Notes under the pieces: generated by a model
Seen by the model: the letters and a program-made list of their open reading frames with translations, nothing else
Told to the model about the DNA's origin: nothing
Database searches by the model: none
Source: Pseudarthrobacter oxydans
GTDB taxonomy: Bacteria; Actinomycetota; Actinomycetes; Actinomycetales; Micrococcaceae
Direction of reading: 5' to 3'
NCBI RefSeq assembly: GCF_034258515.1
Contig: NZ_CP139438.1
Span: 186,001 to 250,000, forward strand
DNA length: 64,000 bases
Program-made: the position numbers and the translations under genes
Shown here: piece by piece, positions 1 through 11,071 of the stretch
Layout: every line of letters begins with the position of its first letter
Position numbering within the stretch: position 1 is the stretch's first letter

Positions 1-831
1 GAGGTCCGGCCGGGCCTGGAGGATCAGGTCCACCGAAACCACATTGGTGGGCAGTGACCAGTCCATGGAGTGGTCCGCAAGCACCACCAGGACACTGGAC
101 TCCCACTTGCCCGTATCAACCAGGTGGTCCACCAGCCGGCCCACCTGCAGGTCGGTGTCCGCGAGGGCAGCCGTGCGCGCGGCCTGCAGCGTGGTCCCGG
201 TCAGGTCCGAGTGCCCCATCCGGTCAACGTCGCCGAGGTTGGTGAACGTGAAGTCCGGGTCGGGGCCGCTAACGATGGCCAGCAGGGCGTCCATGGTCGC
301 GGCGTCCGGCGCGTGTCCTGTCACGGGCAGCAGGGGATAAGGCTCCCAGCGGTAGCTTGCCCGCGTGCCGAAGATTCCGTAGAGGTACTTCTTGCTCAGG
401 ACGGAGGCGGTGGTGAAGCCGGAGTCGCGCAGGCGTTCAAGCAGCGTGGGAAAGCGGAGGTCGGTTTCGCGGTCCATGTCCCTGGCTGCCCCCTCGGCGG
501 GATCGTAAACCGAGTTGGCGGGGACTCCGGACCTGTCCGGCCGGACGCCGGTCATCATCATGACGTGGTTCGGGATCGTCTCCATCACCGGCAGCGACCT
601 GGCGGCAGGGAAGTTGGTGCCCTGCGTCCGCAGCGCGGCGAGCCGCGGGGTCAGCTCAGGGGTGATCTCGTCCGGCCGGCAGCCGTCCACCACAAGGACA
701 TAGGTGCGCGTCCGGGCGGTGCCGGGATTCGTCGCCGGGCCGGCCCACGACGTGCCGGGCGCCGCTGAAAGGACGACGGCGGCACTTCCGGCGCCGGCGA
801 GGCGCAGGAACTGGCGGCGGTCCGGGTTCAC
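1..831 (-). CDS. Tat-exported alkaline phosphatase/NPP-family phosphodiesterase (partial)
   Basis: A GTG start at 831 overlaps the stop of the upstream PhoD gene (GTGA), so the two are translationally coupled. The frame stays open for 277 codons to the window edge, so the C-terminus is missing. An RRQFLRLAGAG twin-arginine signal (residues 5-15) ends near TSWA-G, which implies folded export. Alkaline-phosphatase-superfamily metal residues are visible: D49 in VDGCRPD, a likely Thr nucleophile T85 in ETIPNH, D203 and H207 in GDVDRMGH, and D253-H254 in ADHSMD. This pattern fits nucleotide pyrophosphatase/phosphodiesterases of the type I family, which hydrolyse phosphodiesters or phosphonates outside the cell. 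Substrate is unknown. Pairing with PhoD suggests phosphate scavenging. Confidence 0.85.
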   Translation of the reverse strand, partial: MNPDRRQFLRLAGAGSAAVVLSAAPGTSWAGPATNPGTARTRTYVLVVDGCRPDEITPELTPRLAALRTQGTNFPAARSLPVMETIPNHVMMMTGVRPDRSGVPANSVYDPAEGAARDMDRETDLRFPTLLERLRDSGFTTASVLSKKYLYGIFGTRASYRWEPYPLLPVTGHAPDAATMDALLAIVSGPDPDFTFTNLGDVDRMGHSDLTGTTLQAARTAALADTDLQVGRLVDHLVDTGKWESSVLVVLADHSMDWSLPTNVVSVDLILQARPDL

Positions 832-2489
832 AGCGCGCCGCCGGTTGCCGCGACGACTTTGCCGGTGCCGGCACCGACCCTGAAGGAGGTGGACAGCGTG
901 GCCGCCGAGGCCTGCGCCGTCCGGTCGGCAAGGACGTACCAGTCCATCCGGACTCCCGCAGGAGTGACGTCCAGGACGGAGTATCCATGCGAGTCGAAGT
1001 CGAGGTACTTCACGTGGGGGTTGGCCGTCCTGATGGCCGCCTCCACCGCCAGGGAGGAGGTCCGCGGTGGAGCGTTCAGTATGTCGTCGAGGTTGTCACT
1101 GGTCACCGACGTGCAGACCAGTTCCGCCGCCACCGAATCGCCGGTGGTGGGGTAGGTCAGGGGGTCGGCGGGGAGGTCGCAGGCCCACCCGGAGTGGATG
1201 TCGCCGGTGAGGAAAACGGTGTCCTTGATTGCCTGGTCCCGCAGGTGCCGGACCACCCGGCTCCGGTCCGCCTCGTAGCCGTCCCACTGGTCCACGTTGT
1301 AGGGGACGCCGTCGACGGTGGTGCCGCCCATGAGCTTCTGGACCCCCGCCAGTTCGGCCAGGCTGAGCGTCGAGGGAACCCGGACGGGGGCAATCATCAC
1401 CGGGTTGCCCACCAGCTTCCACTGGGGGCCGCCGGAGGTGAGGTTGCCCAGCAGCCAGTCCATCTGCGCAGCTCCCGTGATGGTGCGGTCCGGGCTGTCC
1501 ACGGCGGGGTCGAGGCCGTTGGCGGCCTGCTGGCTCCGGTAGGAGCGGAGGTCCAGCATGGACAGGCTGGCCAGCGAACCGAAGTCAAGGCGGCGGTACA
1601 GCGGACCTCCGGGCTGGTAGCGCACGGGCATCCACTCCGCGTAGGCCTGGTTGGCAGCCGCGCGGCGTTCGGCCCAGGGCCCCTCTGCGCCCTCGGTGTG
1701 GTTTTCCGCTCCTCCGCTCCAGGCATCGTTGGCCGCTTCATGGTCGTCCCAGGTGACGATGAAGGGTGCAGCCGAATGCAGGGCCTGCAGGTCGGCGTCT
1801 GTTTTGTACTGGGCGTGCCGGCGCCGGTAATGCGAGAGGGTGGTCATTTCGACGGCGGGATCGTGCGGGCGTACGACGACGTCCCTCGCCTGGTATTCCC
1901 CGGGTGCGTACTCGTAGAGGTAATCGCCGAGGTGGAGCACGGCGTCGAGGTCCCCGCGCTGGGCGAGGTGGCGGTAGGAGCTGAAGTAGCCTGCCTGATA
2001 GTTGGCGCAGGAGACCACGCCGAAGCGGAGCTGCTCCACCTGGGCCCCGGCCGCCGGTGCCGTCTTGGTCCGGCCTGTGGCGGACATCCCGCGGCCCACT
2101 GTGAAGCGGTACCAGTACGGGGTGCCCGGCTGCAGGCGATCGGCGACCACCTTCACGGTGTGGTCACGCTCCGGCCCGGTCTTCACCGAGCCCTTCGAGA
2201 CGATCCTTGTGAAGGCGGGGTCGGCCGCCACTTCCCAGTTCACTGTTGCGGCGGGGCCGAGTCCCGAGCCGGGTGTGGCTTCCGGGCTGGGGGTCACCCG
2301 GGTCCAGAGCACCACGCTGTCCGGGTGCGGATCGCCGGAGGCAACGCCATGCGCGAACAGCGGATCAGCCGCCTGGGCAGGGCTCGAGACGAGGGGCGCC
2401 ACTCCGGCGACGGCGGCGGCAAGGCCGCCTGCGCGGAGGACCTGGCGTCGAGTGGGCGATTGTCCGTACTGGCGGGTAACAAAAGGCAT
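828..2489 (-). CDS. phoD: PhoD-type alkaline phosphatase/phosphodiesterase, Tat-exported
   Basis: The product is 553 residues. I start it at the ATG at 2489, preceded by CTGGAG, because the protein then opens with a Tat signal (TRRQVLRAGG, residues 13-22; hydrophobic core to about 33; cleavage after SSPAQA). The open frame continues about 130 codons further upstream without family similarity. The mature part begins FAHGVASGDPHPDSVVLWTR, the typical PhoD N-terminal domain. Metal-site motifs follow in order: VVSCANYQ, LHLGDYLYEY, TWDDHEAANDAW and FLTGDIHSGW. PhoD enzymes use Fe/Ca to release phosphate from mono- and diesters outside the cell. The gene overlaps the next phosphatase by four bases. 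No convincing Pho box was seen upstream. Confidence 0.92.
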   Translation of the reverse strand: MPFVTRQYGQSPTRRQVLRAGGLAAAVAGVAPLVSSPAQAADPLFAHGVASGDPHPDSVVLWTRVTPSPEATPGSGLGPAATVNWEVAADPAFTRIVSKGSVKTGPERDHTVKVVADRLQPGTPYWYRFTVGRGMSATGRTKTAPAAGAQVEQLRFGVVSCANYQAGYFSSYRHLAQRGDLDAVLHLGDYLYEYAPGEYQARDVVVRPHDPAVEMTTLSHYRRRHAQYKTDADLQALHSAAPFIVTWDDHEAANDAWSGGAENHTEGAEGPWAERRAAANQAYAEWMPVRYQPGGPLYRRLDFGSLASLSMLDLRSYRSQQAANGLDPAVDSPDRTITGAAQMDWLLGNLTSGGPQWKLVGNPVMIAPVRVPSTLSLAELAGVQKLMGGTTVDGVPYNVDQWDGYEADRSRVVRHLRDQAIKDTVFLTGDIHSGWACDLPADPLTYPTTGDSVAAELVCTSVTSDNLDDILNAPPRTSSLAVEAAIRTANPHVKYLDFDSHGYSVLDVTPAGVRMDWYVLADRTAQASAATLSTSFRVGAGTGKVVAATGGAL

Positions 2490-2617
2490 GTACTCCAGTA
2501 TCAACGCCCCGTGCGGCGCAATTGGCGGATTTTGCCGGATGTTCACCAAACGTCCCACCGAGGTTCGCCTGCAGTTTCGCCTGGCCGCCGAAGCCCTGAT
2601 CCCCGGCGGGCTTTGGG

Positions 2618-3343
2618 TCAGGCCAGGCGCTCGCCGGTGATCCGGGCCAGGTGGTCCAGGAGTTTGTTCTGGAACGCCTCGTCGTGGACGGCCGGGTGCG
2701 GTTCCTGCCGGTGCTGGTGGAACCAGTAGCCGCCACTCGTGAGCGCCGCCGGATCCTCGCTGGTGGCCAGCCACTCCTGCGTCAAGTGACCGAGCCGGAG
2801 ATCGTCCGGGGCCCCGGCGCCGCCCATTTTGGTGGGCACCCAGCCGGGGTCGACGGCGTTGCTGAGGACGTCCGGCCATAAACGGGCGACGGCGGCCGCC
2901 AGGGCCGTGAGGTAAAGCTTGCTGTCCGAGTAGGTCACCGTCCGGGCGCCCCCGTCGAGTTTCCCGAGCTCGGCGCGGCCGCCGCGGTGCATGCCGCTGC
3001 TGACATATATCAGCCGGCGCGGGCGGTGGATGAGTGCGGTGAGGAGGTAGGGGGCCACGACATTGACTTTGAAGACGTCCGGGCCGTGCAGCACTCCCGC
3101 GTTATGGATGACGGCGTCCACCGGCCCCATCCGGTTGACTTGTTCGGCGACGTCCCGCGACTGCTCCAGGTCGGCCAAGTCGCCAACAACGGCGCCGGCG
3201 CCGCGGTCCAGGAGGTCCTGGACTGCGCCAAGGCGGGCGGCGCTGCGTACATGCACGACGACGTCGTGGCCCTGGTCCAGCAGCGCCCCGGCAGTGTGCC
3301 GTCCCAGCCCGTCAGCGGAACCGGTGATGAATATGCGCGGCAC
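2618..3343 (-). CDS. Short-chain dehydrogenase/reductase family protein
   Basis: This 241-residue protein is a classical-length SDR. It has an N-terminal dinucleotide loop TGSADGLGR (residues 7-15), the NAG motif (81-83), a serine-bearing strand YVSS (113-116) and the catalytic pair Y138/K142 in YSDSK. The loop is TGxxDGLGR rather than the usual TGxxxGIG. SDRs reduce carbonyls or oxidise alcohols with NAD(P)H; nothing in the sequence or context identifies the substrate. It lies 128 bp upstream of phoD on the same strand, a gap that makes co-transcription possible but not assured. The 269 bp between this gene and the MOSC gene show no gene I can support. Confidence 0.85.
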   Translation of the reverse strand: MPRIFITGSADGLGRHTAGALLDQGHDVVVHVRSAARLGAVQDLLDRGAGAVVGDLADLEQSRDVAEQVNRMGPVDAVIHNAGVLHGPDVFKVNVVAPYLLTALIHRPRRLIYVSSGMHRGGRAELGKLDGGARTVTYSDSKLYLTALAAAVARLWPDVLSNAVDPGWVPTKMGGAGAPDDLRLGHLTQEWLATSEDPAALTSGGYWFHQHRQEPHPAVHDEAFQNKLLDHLARITGERLA

Positions 3344-3612
3344 TATCCCTCCAGCAGTTGTTCATTGTTCCGACGGCGATGTTCACGCGTCCGTGGAATG
3401 CGGGCATGTTCCAAGGCTATGACGGTTGCTGCGGGCAAAGGGTGCCCTGCCAGGACCCGTTGTGCAATCAGATGTGCTGCGCTGGCCACCTGTCAGGGCG
3501 TCACGCAAAACACGCTTTTGGGGAAAAGGCGGGGGCGGCGGCGCGGGTTTCCGCGGCCCCGAGGCCGTGGTGGGCCAAAAGCGGGCCGTGTGTGACGCCG
3601 TCGGAAGTCCAG

Positions 3613-4181
3613 CTACGGCAGCCGGCCGGGCCGCAGCAGGCTCGGCACGCCAGCCTGCCCGGGGTCCAGCGGAACGGGGCTGACCAGGACCGCCGGGCCC
3701 CGGTACAGGGTGCCACTCGACAGGGCGCGGCAACGGATCCCGCCCCTGCCTCGCATGGCGGCATGGCCTCCCGGCGCCAGCACCTCGTTCATCCAGGCGC
3801 AGGGGTGTGCGGGACGCCCGCCGTGGAGCCCAACCCGGGAACCGCCGGACTCCAGGGTGAAGTCCTGCCCCAGCAGCGGAGCGAGGTGCGCTCCGCGGAG
3901 GATCACGTTCCGGCGGGTGGCCAGGGGATCAAACGGTCCGGCCCCAAGTTCCGCGGCCATGGCTTCCAGGGCCTCGACGGCGAACAGCGTCACTGCGGCG
4001 TCCATGTGGGCGGCTTTTCCGAAGAACCGGTCGCCCGCGATGCCCTTGCCCGCCACCACTTCGGCGGCCTGGGCGTCGAACGTCGGCACCTCCGCGGCGC
4101 CGTCCCGGGCCCGTCCGAAGTAGGCGTGCCCCGGTGACACCAGCAGGTGCAGGATCTGGACGTCGTACCGGTAGGTCTCCG

Positions 4182-4185
<4 letters not shown>
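3613..4185 (-). CDS. MOSC domain-containing protein
   Basis: This 190-residue protein has the features of a standalone MOSC (molybdenum-cofactor sulfurase C-terminal) domain: GIAGDRF (49-54), a TRRNVIL strand (90-96), and a conserved cysteine C129 in CAWMNEVLAPGG followed by MRGRGGIRCRAL. In this family the cysteine is proposed to carry sulfur or help bind molybdopterin; the substrate of standalone bacterial versions is mostly unknown. Its ATG overlaps the stop of the UvrA-like gene (ATGA), so it is the last gene of the AraC-VOC-UvrA2-MOSC operon. That context suggests detoxification or stress work, as an inference only. Confidence 0.85.
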
Positions 4186-6593
<2,408 letters not shown>

Positions 6594-6617
6594 GCGTCTC
6601 CCTGGGCTCGCTGCGGC

Positions 6618-7027
<410 letters not shown>

Positions 7028-7031
<4 letters not shown>

Positions 7032-7486
7032 GGCAGCCATGCTAGTTGCGGCTCCGGCGAGGACGCTTCTCGATTCCTGACCGGTTTGGTGACCTGTTTC
7101 GCCACGCACGCGGGGATGCCCGCCGTCGACATCGCCGCCTCCTGTTTGTACACGCTGGGCGGCATTCCCACGAGTTCCGTGAAGCGCGTGCTGAACGTCC
7201 CCAGCGAGGAACAGCCGACGGCGAAGCACGCCTCCGTGACGGAAACGTCGCCACGGCGAAGGAGCGCCATGGCCCGTTCAATGCGCCGGGTCATCAGGTA
7301 GCTGTAGGGGCTTTCCTGATAGGCGAGCTTGAACCTGCGGCTCAGGTGCCCGGCCGACATGTGGACCCCGCGGGCCAGGGATTCGACGTCCAGCGGCTGC
7401 GCATACTCCCGGTCGATCCGGTCCTTGACGCGGCGGAGGTCCCTGAGTTCGCGCAGGCGGGCATCGGAGAGGGGGCTGGTGGTCAC
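7028..7486 (-). CDS. AraC-family transcriptional regulator (DNA-binding domain only)
   Basis: This 152-residue protein is essentially an isolated AraC/XylS DNA-binding domain with two helix-turn-helix units: DVESLARGVHMSAGHLSRRFKLAYQESPYSYL, then DVSVTEACFAVGCSSLGTFSTRFTELVGMPPSVYK. There is no N-terminal ligand domain, and a basic and proline-rich tail of about 30 residues follows. It is first in an operon with VOC, UvrA2 and MOSC genes, and its stop overlaps the VOC start. It probably activates this operon. Since it has no sensory domain of its own, the signal may come from level control or from a partner protein. Confidence 0.88.
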
Positions 7487-7573
7487 CTTTCAGATGGTGC
7501 TACGCGGCGGGGGAGTTGTCCAGAGCGCGAAAAACCGGGCTTCGGGCGATAAAAGCACGCCCCCTCCGCAGAG

Positions 7574-7690
7574 TATGATTATCCCGCCGACCAACAAATG
7601 AGGTCCTCGCCCGCTTGCGGGCTCGAGTAAACGGTTTGTCCGGCAACGCCTGATCCAGCCAGCAGTGGCCTCCGGCAAAAGACACCCCGA
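7574..7690 (+). promoter_or_regulatory. Putative promoter and structured 5' leader (riboswitch candidate) of the small membrane protein gene
   Basis: A -10-like TATGAT lies at 7574-7579, which would start an RNA near 7586, about 165 nt ahead of the start codon at 7752. The leader has a tight GCCCG-CGGGC hairpin (about 7609-7622). It also contains CGAGT and CCGGCAAC (7640-7647), then CTCCGGCAAAAGAC, ending near GACACC at 7681-7686. A GGTC at 7602-7605 could close the structure with the GAC at 7681. CCGGCAAC with a 3' GAC resembles the core of SAM-clan riboswitches, but I cannot fold the whole consensus by eye. A different structured leader is just as possible. Confidence 0.35.
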
Positions 7691-7708
7691 AAACCCCGTC
7701 AACAACCT

Positions 7709-7732
7709 TGCCCGGCCTCTGCCTGCCGGGCA
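7709..7732 (+). promoter_or_regulatory. GC hairpin next to the ribosome-binding site (possible expression platform)
   Basis: TGCCCGGC (7709-7716) and GCCGGGCA (7725-7732) form an eight-bp perfect stem with an eight-base loop. The stem ends 8 nt before the GAGAGG ribosome site (7741-7746) of the gene at 7752. There is no T-run, so it is a poor intrinsic terminator. Its placement suits a switch that affects translation or Rho-dependent arrest, if the upstream leader is a riboswitch. Confidence 0.4.
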
Positions 7733-7751
7733 CCGCCCTTGAGAGGTCTCC

Positions 7752-8126
7752 ATGGAACTGCTATGGGAAATTGCCGGCTGGGCCGGTGCGGTTGCCATCC
7801 TCAGTGCCTACCTTGCCGTTTCCATGGGCTGGATGAAGGCCGGCAGGGGTTTCCAGACGGCGAATCTCCTGGGTGCCGTGGCCTTCATCATCAACGGATC
7901 CGTCCACGAAGCATGGCCATCCGTGGTCACGAACGTGGCCTGGTTCCTCATTTCCGCCATTGCGCTTCTGCGCATGCGCCAGGCGGACCGGCCGCCGGTG
8001 ACGCCCGAAGACGCTCCGCAGGTCCAATTCCCCGGCGTCCCGGACACCACCGGCCAGCTCGCTGTTGTTGAGGTTCTTACCGGCTCCGTCCACGGCGACG
8101 ACGACGGGCACCGCCCCCTTCGCTGA
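7752..8126 (+). CDS. CBU_0592-like small membrane protein
   Basis: This 124-residue protein has three likely membrane helices in its first 80 residues (about 5-26, 38-56 and 58-78), followed by a polar tail. The pattern LLGAVAFIINGSVHEAWPSVVTNVAWFLISAIAL matches the family annotated as CBU_0592 membrane proteins, which has no known function. GAGAGG stands five bases before the ATG. A long structured leader precedes it, so it may respond to a metabolite. It converges with the sugar-dehydrogenase operon; no terminator is evident in the 38-bp gap. Confidence 0.8.
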   Translation: MELLWEIAGWAGAVAILSAYLAVSMGWMKAGRGFQTANLLGAVAFIINGSVHEAWPSVVTNVAWFLISAIALLRMRQADRPPVTPEDAPQVQFPGVPDTTGQLAVVEVLTGSVHGDDDGHRPLR

Positions 8127-8164
8127 CCGCACGACACTCGCCGCCCGATGAACAACGGAAAGGC

Positions 8165-9292
8165 CTAGGGAGCAGCTTCCTGGGCCTGGAGGACGTCCAC
8201 GTCAGTGGCCAGGACGGCCAGTTCCACGCTTGCCGGCCGCTCAACCGTGCTGTTGATGCGTACTGCCGTGCCGCTGTGCGCTGACTCGAGCACGGATTCC
8301 ATGACATCGAGGGCGTGGTAGGCCATGGCCCCGCCCGCGCGTGGCTCGGAGCCTTCAGGGGTGGAGGCGAGGTCGGCGATGCCGAAGCCTCTGCCGGAAT
8401 CGACGTAGCCGGCGGACACGGGAAGGGTCTCCCAGTCCTCTGCCCCGAGGGAAAACAGCTGGACGTCGCCGTCGAAGTGGTTCGGGTCCGGCACCACCAG
8501 CGATCCGCGCTCCCCGTGGATCTCGATGTTCGGGGACTTGGACTTGACGGCGTCAAAACTCATGAAGAGCGTGGACAGCGCGCCGGAGGCGTGCACCAGG
8601 ACACCGGTGACATGGGAATCGATGTTAACGGGGACCTTTTCGCCTTGGCGCGGTCCCGAACCGATGATGCGTTCGTTGCGCGTGTGGCTCGCCGCGCCGA
8701 TGACCGAGACCACGGGACCCAGGAGGGTGACCAGGGCGGTGACGTAGTAGGGGCCCATGTCCAGCAGCGGGCCGCCGCCGGGCTGGTAGTAGAAGTCCGG
8801 GTTGGGGTGCCAGCGCTCGTGGCCCGGGGTCACCATCGTGGCGGAGGCGGATATCGGCGCGCCGATCAGCCCGTCGTCGATCGCCTTGCGGGCGGTCTGG
8901 ATGCCGGTGCCCAGCACGGTGTCAGGAGCACAGCCGACGGCGACGCCCGCCTCGCGCGCCGCGTCCAGCACCTGGCGCGCCTCCGCAGTGGTGGCGGCGA
9001 GGGGCTTCTCGCCGTAGACGCTCTTTCCGGCCGCGATGGCCTTCAGCGCCACCTCCGCGTGCGCGGCGGGGATGGTCAGGTTCAGGACCAGTTCGACGTC
9101 GTCCGCAGCGAGGAGCTCGTCCACGGAGATGGCGCGGACACCCTCGTACTGCTCCGCCACGGCCTGGGCGCGTGCGGGATCCAGGTCCGCCACGGCCACC
9201 AGGTCGATCTGGCCGAGTTTGCGGAAGTTGGTGAGGTACTGCGCGATGATGGCTCCGCAGCCAATGATTCCGACTTTCAACGGCTTGCCCAC
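8165..9292 (-). CDS. Gfo/Idh/MocA family NAD(P)-dependent oxidoreductase
   Basis: This 375-residue protein has an N-terminal Rossmann fold with GIIGCGAIIAQ (8-18) and the family signature EKP at 95-97 (GKSVYGEKPLAA). A C-terminal substrate domain follows. I use the GTG at 9292, which overlaps the end of the ThuA gene by 16 bp; the frame is open further upstream but that stretch has no family similarity. Family members oxidise sugars, inositols and sugar acids, often at C3. It is the last gene of the ABC-transport operon and one of two such dehydrogenases there, so it probably handles an early or late redox step on the imported sugar. Exact substrate unknown. Confidence 0.9.
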   Translation of the reverse strand: MGKPLKVGIIGCGAIIAQYLTNFRKLGQIDLVAVADLDPARAQAVAEQYEGVRAISVDELLAADDVELVLNLTIPAAHAEVALKAIAAGKSVYGEKPLAATTAEARQVLDAAREAGVAVGCAPDTVLGTGIQTARKAIDDGLIGAPISASATMVTPGHERWHPNPDFYYQPGGGPLLDMGPYYVTALVTLLGPVVSVIGAASHTRNERIIGSGPRQGEKVPVNIDSHVTGVLVHASGALSTLFMSFDAVKSKSPNIEIHGERGSLVVPDPNHFDGDVQLFSLGAEDWETLPVSAGYVDSGRGFGIADLASTPEGSEPRAGGAMAYHALDVMESVLESAHSGTAVRINSTVERPASVELAVLATDVDVLQAQEAAP

Positions 9293-9975
9293 AGCAGGCC
9301 CCTTTCGATGATGGTGCGGACGTTGGCGTCCTGGAGGATTTCGACCCGGTGGCCGGGGGTGGCAACGAAGATGCGGCCTTTGCCCCACTGGCGGGTCCAG
9401 ATGGCGGGGGAGGTGACTTCGCGGTTCCAGGGGTCCCACTCCCGGACCTTCTGGGTGGTGGTGGCCAGGACGTCGATGTAGTCGTCGGAGAGCACCCAGT
9501 ACTGCTCGGTGACCAGGTCGAAGTCGGAGATGCCCTTGGTGATCGGGTGTTCCGCGGCGGCCGGGAGCATGTTGACCGTGTAGGGGACGTAGTTGTCCGA
9601 CTGCTCGCCGACGCATTCGTCCGTGTGTTTGCCGGGATGGCAGGCGAACTGCCCGCCGATCAGGTGCAGGTAGTCCGAGTTGTTGCGGTAGGAATCGGCG
9701 ATGCCGCCGTGCCAGCCGGCCAGGCCCGTGCCGTTTTCGACGGCGGTCCGCAGCCCGGCGAACTCGTCCTTTTCGATGGTGGTCATGGTCATGCACTGCA
9801 TGATCAGATCCACCCCTGCCATGTACTCGGCATCGGCGTACACCTTGGGGGATTCCTCCACGCGGACGTCGTAGCCGTTGTCCTTGAGGTAGGGGATGAA
9901 GAGCTCGGTTGCCTCGTACGGCTGGTGGCCGTCCCAGCCGCCGCGGACCACCAGGGCGTTCTTGCGATCTGTCAT
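9277..9975 (-). CDS. ThuA-like (trehalose utilization) domain protein
   Basis: This 232-residue protein opens with VVRGGWDGHQPYEATELFIPYLKDNGYDV and contains GLAGWHGGIADSY and HPITKGISDFDLVTEQYW. These are marks of the ThuA fold, which is related to class I glutamine amidotransferases but lacks the catalytic cysteine. ThuA proteins are found with Gfo/Idh/MocA dehydrogenases in pathways that oxidise disaccharides such as trehalose to 3-keto forms. Here it lies between a TIM-barrel isomerase and a dehydrogenase and overlaps the latter, in keeping with joint work on a 3-keto-sugar. Its chemistry is not settled. Confidence 0.88.
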   Translation of the reverse strand: MTDRKNALVVRGGWDGHQPYEATELFIPYLKDNGYDVRVEESPKVYADAEYMAGVDLIMQCMTMTTIEKDEFAGLRTAVENGTGLAGWHGGIADSYRNNSDYLHLIGGQFACHPGKHTDECVGEQSDNYVPYTVNMLPAAAEHPITKGISDFDLVTEQYWVLSDDYIDVLATTTQKVREWDPWNREVTSPAIWTRQWGKGRIFVATPGHRVEILQDANVRTIIERGLLWASR

Positions 9976-10029
9976 GTCGGGTTTTCCTTTTGTTTGGCTT
10001 CCGGCCCCGGAGGGCCGGCGAAAAATGGG

Positions 10030-11034
10030 TCAGCGGCTGGCGAAGGCGGCGTCGAAAGCGGCTGCCGGCGGGGCGATGCGGGCGAGTTCCTTGACCATGG
10101 CCAGCGCCTGCGGTGCGCCGACGAGCCGGTCCATGCCGGCGTCCTCCCACTCGATGCTGGTGGGGCCGTCATAGCCGATGGCGTTCAGGGTACGGAAGAT
10201 CCGGTTCCACTGGACGTCCCCGTGCCCTGCGGTGACGAAGTCCCAGCCCCGGCGGGGGTCCGCCCATGCCAGGTGGGAGCCCAGGCGCCCGTTGCGGCCA
10301 TCGAGCTGGCGGACCGATTCCTTGACGTGCACATGGAGGATGTGGTCCGCGAAGTCCTGCAGGAACATCACCGGATCCAGGTCCTGCCAGATGAAGTGGG
10401 ACGGGTCGAAGTTCAGGCCGAAGCCCTTGCGGTGCCCGATCGCCTCCAGGGTGCGCTTGGCGGTCCAGTAGTCGTAGGCAATTTCGGACGGGTGGACCTC
10501 CAGCGCAAAACGGACGCCCACCTCGTCGAAGACATCCAGGATGGGGTTCCAGCGGTCCGCGAAGTCCTGGTAGCCGGCGTCGATCATTGCCTCGGACGCT
10601 GGCGGGAACATGGCCACCGCCTTCCAGATGGACGATCCGGTAAAGCCCGTCACGGTCTTGACGCCCAGGCGCGCGGCGGCCCGCGCGGTGTCCTTCATGG
10701 ATTCCGCGGCCCGGCGCCGGACACCTTCGGGGTCGCCGTCGCCCCAGATCCCAGCGGACAGGATGCCCTGGTGGCGCTCGTCGATGGGGTCGTCGCACAC
10801 AGCCTGTCCGGTGAGATGGTTGGCGATGGCGAAGACCTGCAGGTTGTTCTTCTCGAGGATGTCCAGCCGGCCCTGGAGGTAGTCGTCGTCCTCAGCCGCC
10901 CGGCGGGGGTCCAGGTGGTCGCCCCAGCAGGCGATCTCCAGCCCGTCGAAGCCCCACTCGCCGGCGAGCCGGGCCACCTCCTCGAAGGGCAGGTCGGCCC
11001 ACTGGCCGGTAAACAGTGTGATTGGTCGTGTCAT
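10030..11034 (-). CDS. Sugar phosphate isomerase/epimerase family TIM-barrel protein
   Basis: The protein is 334 residues from the ATG at 11034, which follows AAGGAA; an open frame runs further upstream but is not protein-like. It is a xylose-isomerase-like TIM barrel. Likely divalent-metal ligands are the acids and histidines in [26 protein letters not shown] and SIEWEDAG, the usual E-D-H-E arrangement. Relatives epimerise or isomerise keto-sugars, and some act on 3-keto-glycosides. It lies between the ThuA gene and a dehydrogenase in the same operon, which supports a step after C3 oxidation of the imported sugar. Confidence 0.9.
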   Translation of the reverse strand: MTRPITLFTGQWADLPFEEVARLAGEWGFDGLEIACWGDHLDPRRAAEDDDYLQGRLDILEKNNLQVFAIANHLTGQAVCDDPIDERHQGILSAGIWGDGDPEGVRRRAAESMKDTARAAARLGVKTVTGFTGSSIWKAVAMFPPASEAMIDAGYQDFADRWNPILDVFDEVGVRFALEVHPSEIAYDYWTAKRTLEAIGHRKGFGLNFDPSHFIWQDLDPVMFLQDFADHILHVHVKESVRQLDGRNGRLGSHLAWADPRRGWDFVTAGHGDVQWNRIFRTLNAIGYDGPTSIEWEDAGMDRLVGAPQALAMVKELARIAPPAAAFDAAFASR

Positions 11035-11071
11035 CAGGATTCCTTGGTTGTACTGTCGCTTGCGGCGATGC

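Noticed and set aside
987..2729. Long open frame on the plus strand opposite phoD (about 580 codons)
   Set aside because: It is antisense to a clear Tat-exported PhoD with all metal motifs. The translation is rich in G, H, R and V with no family features, as expected from the GC-rich opposite frame.
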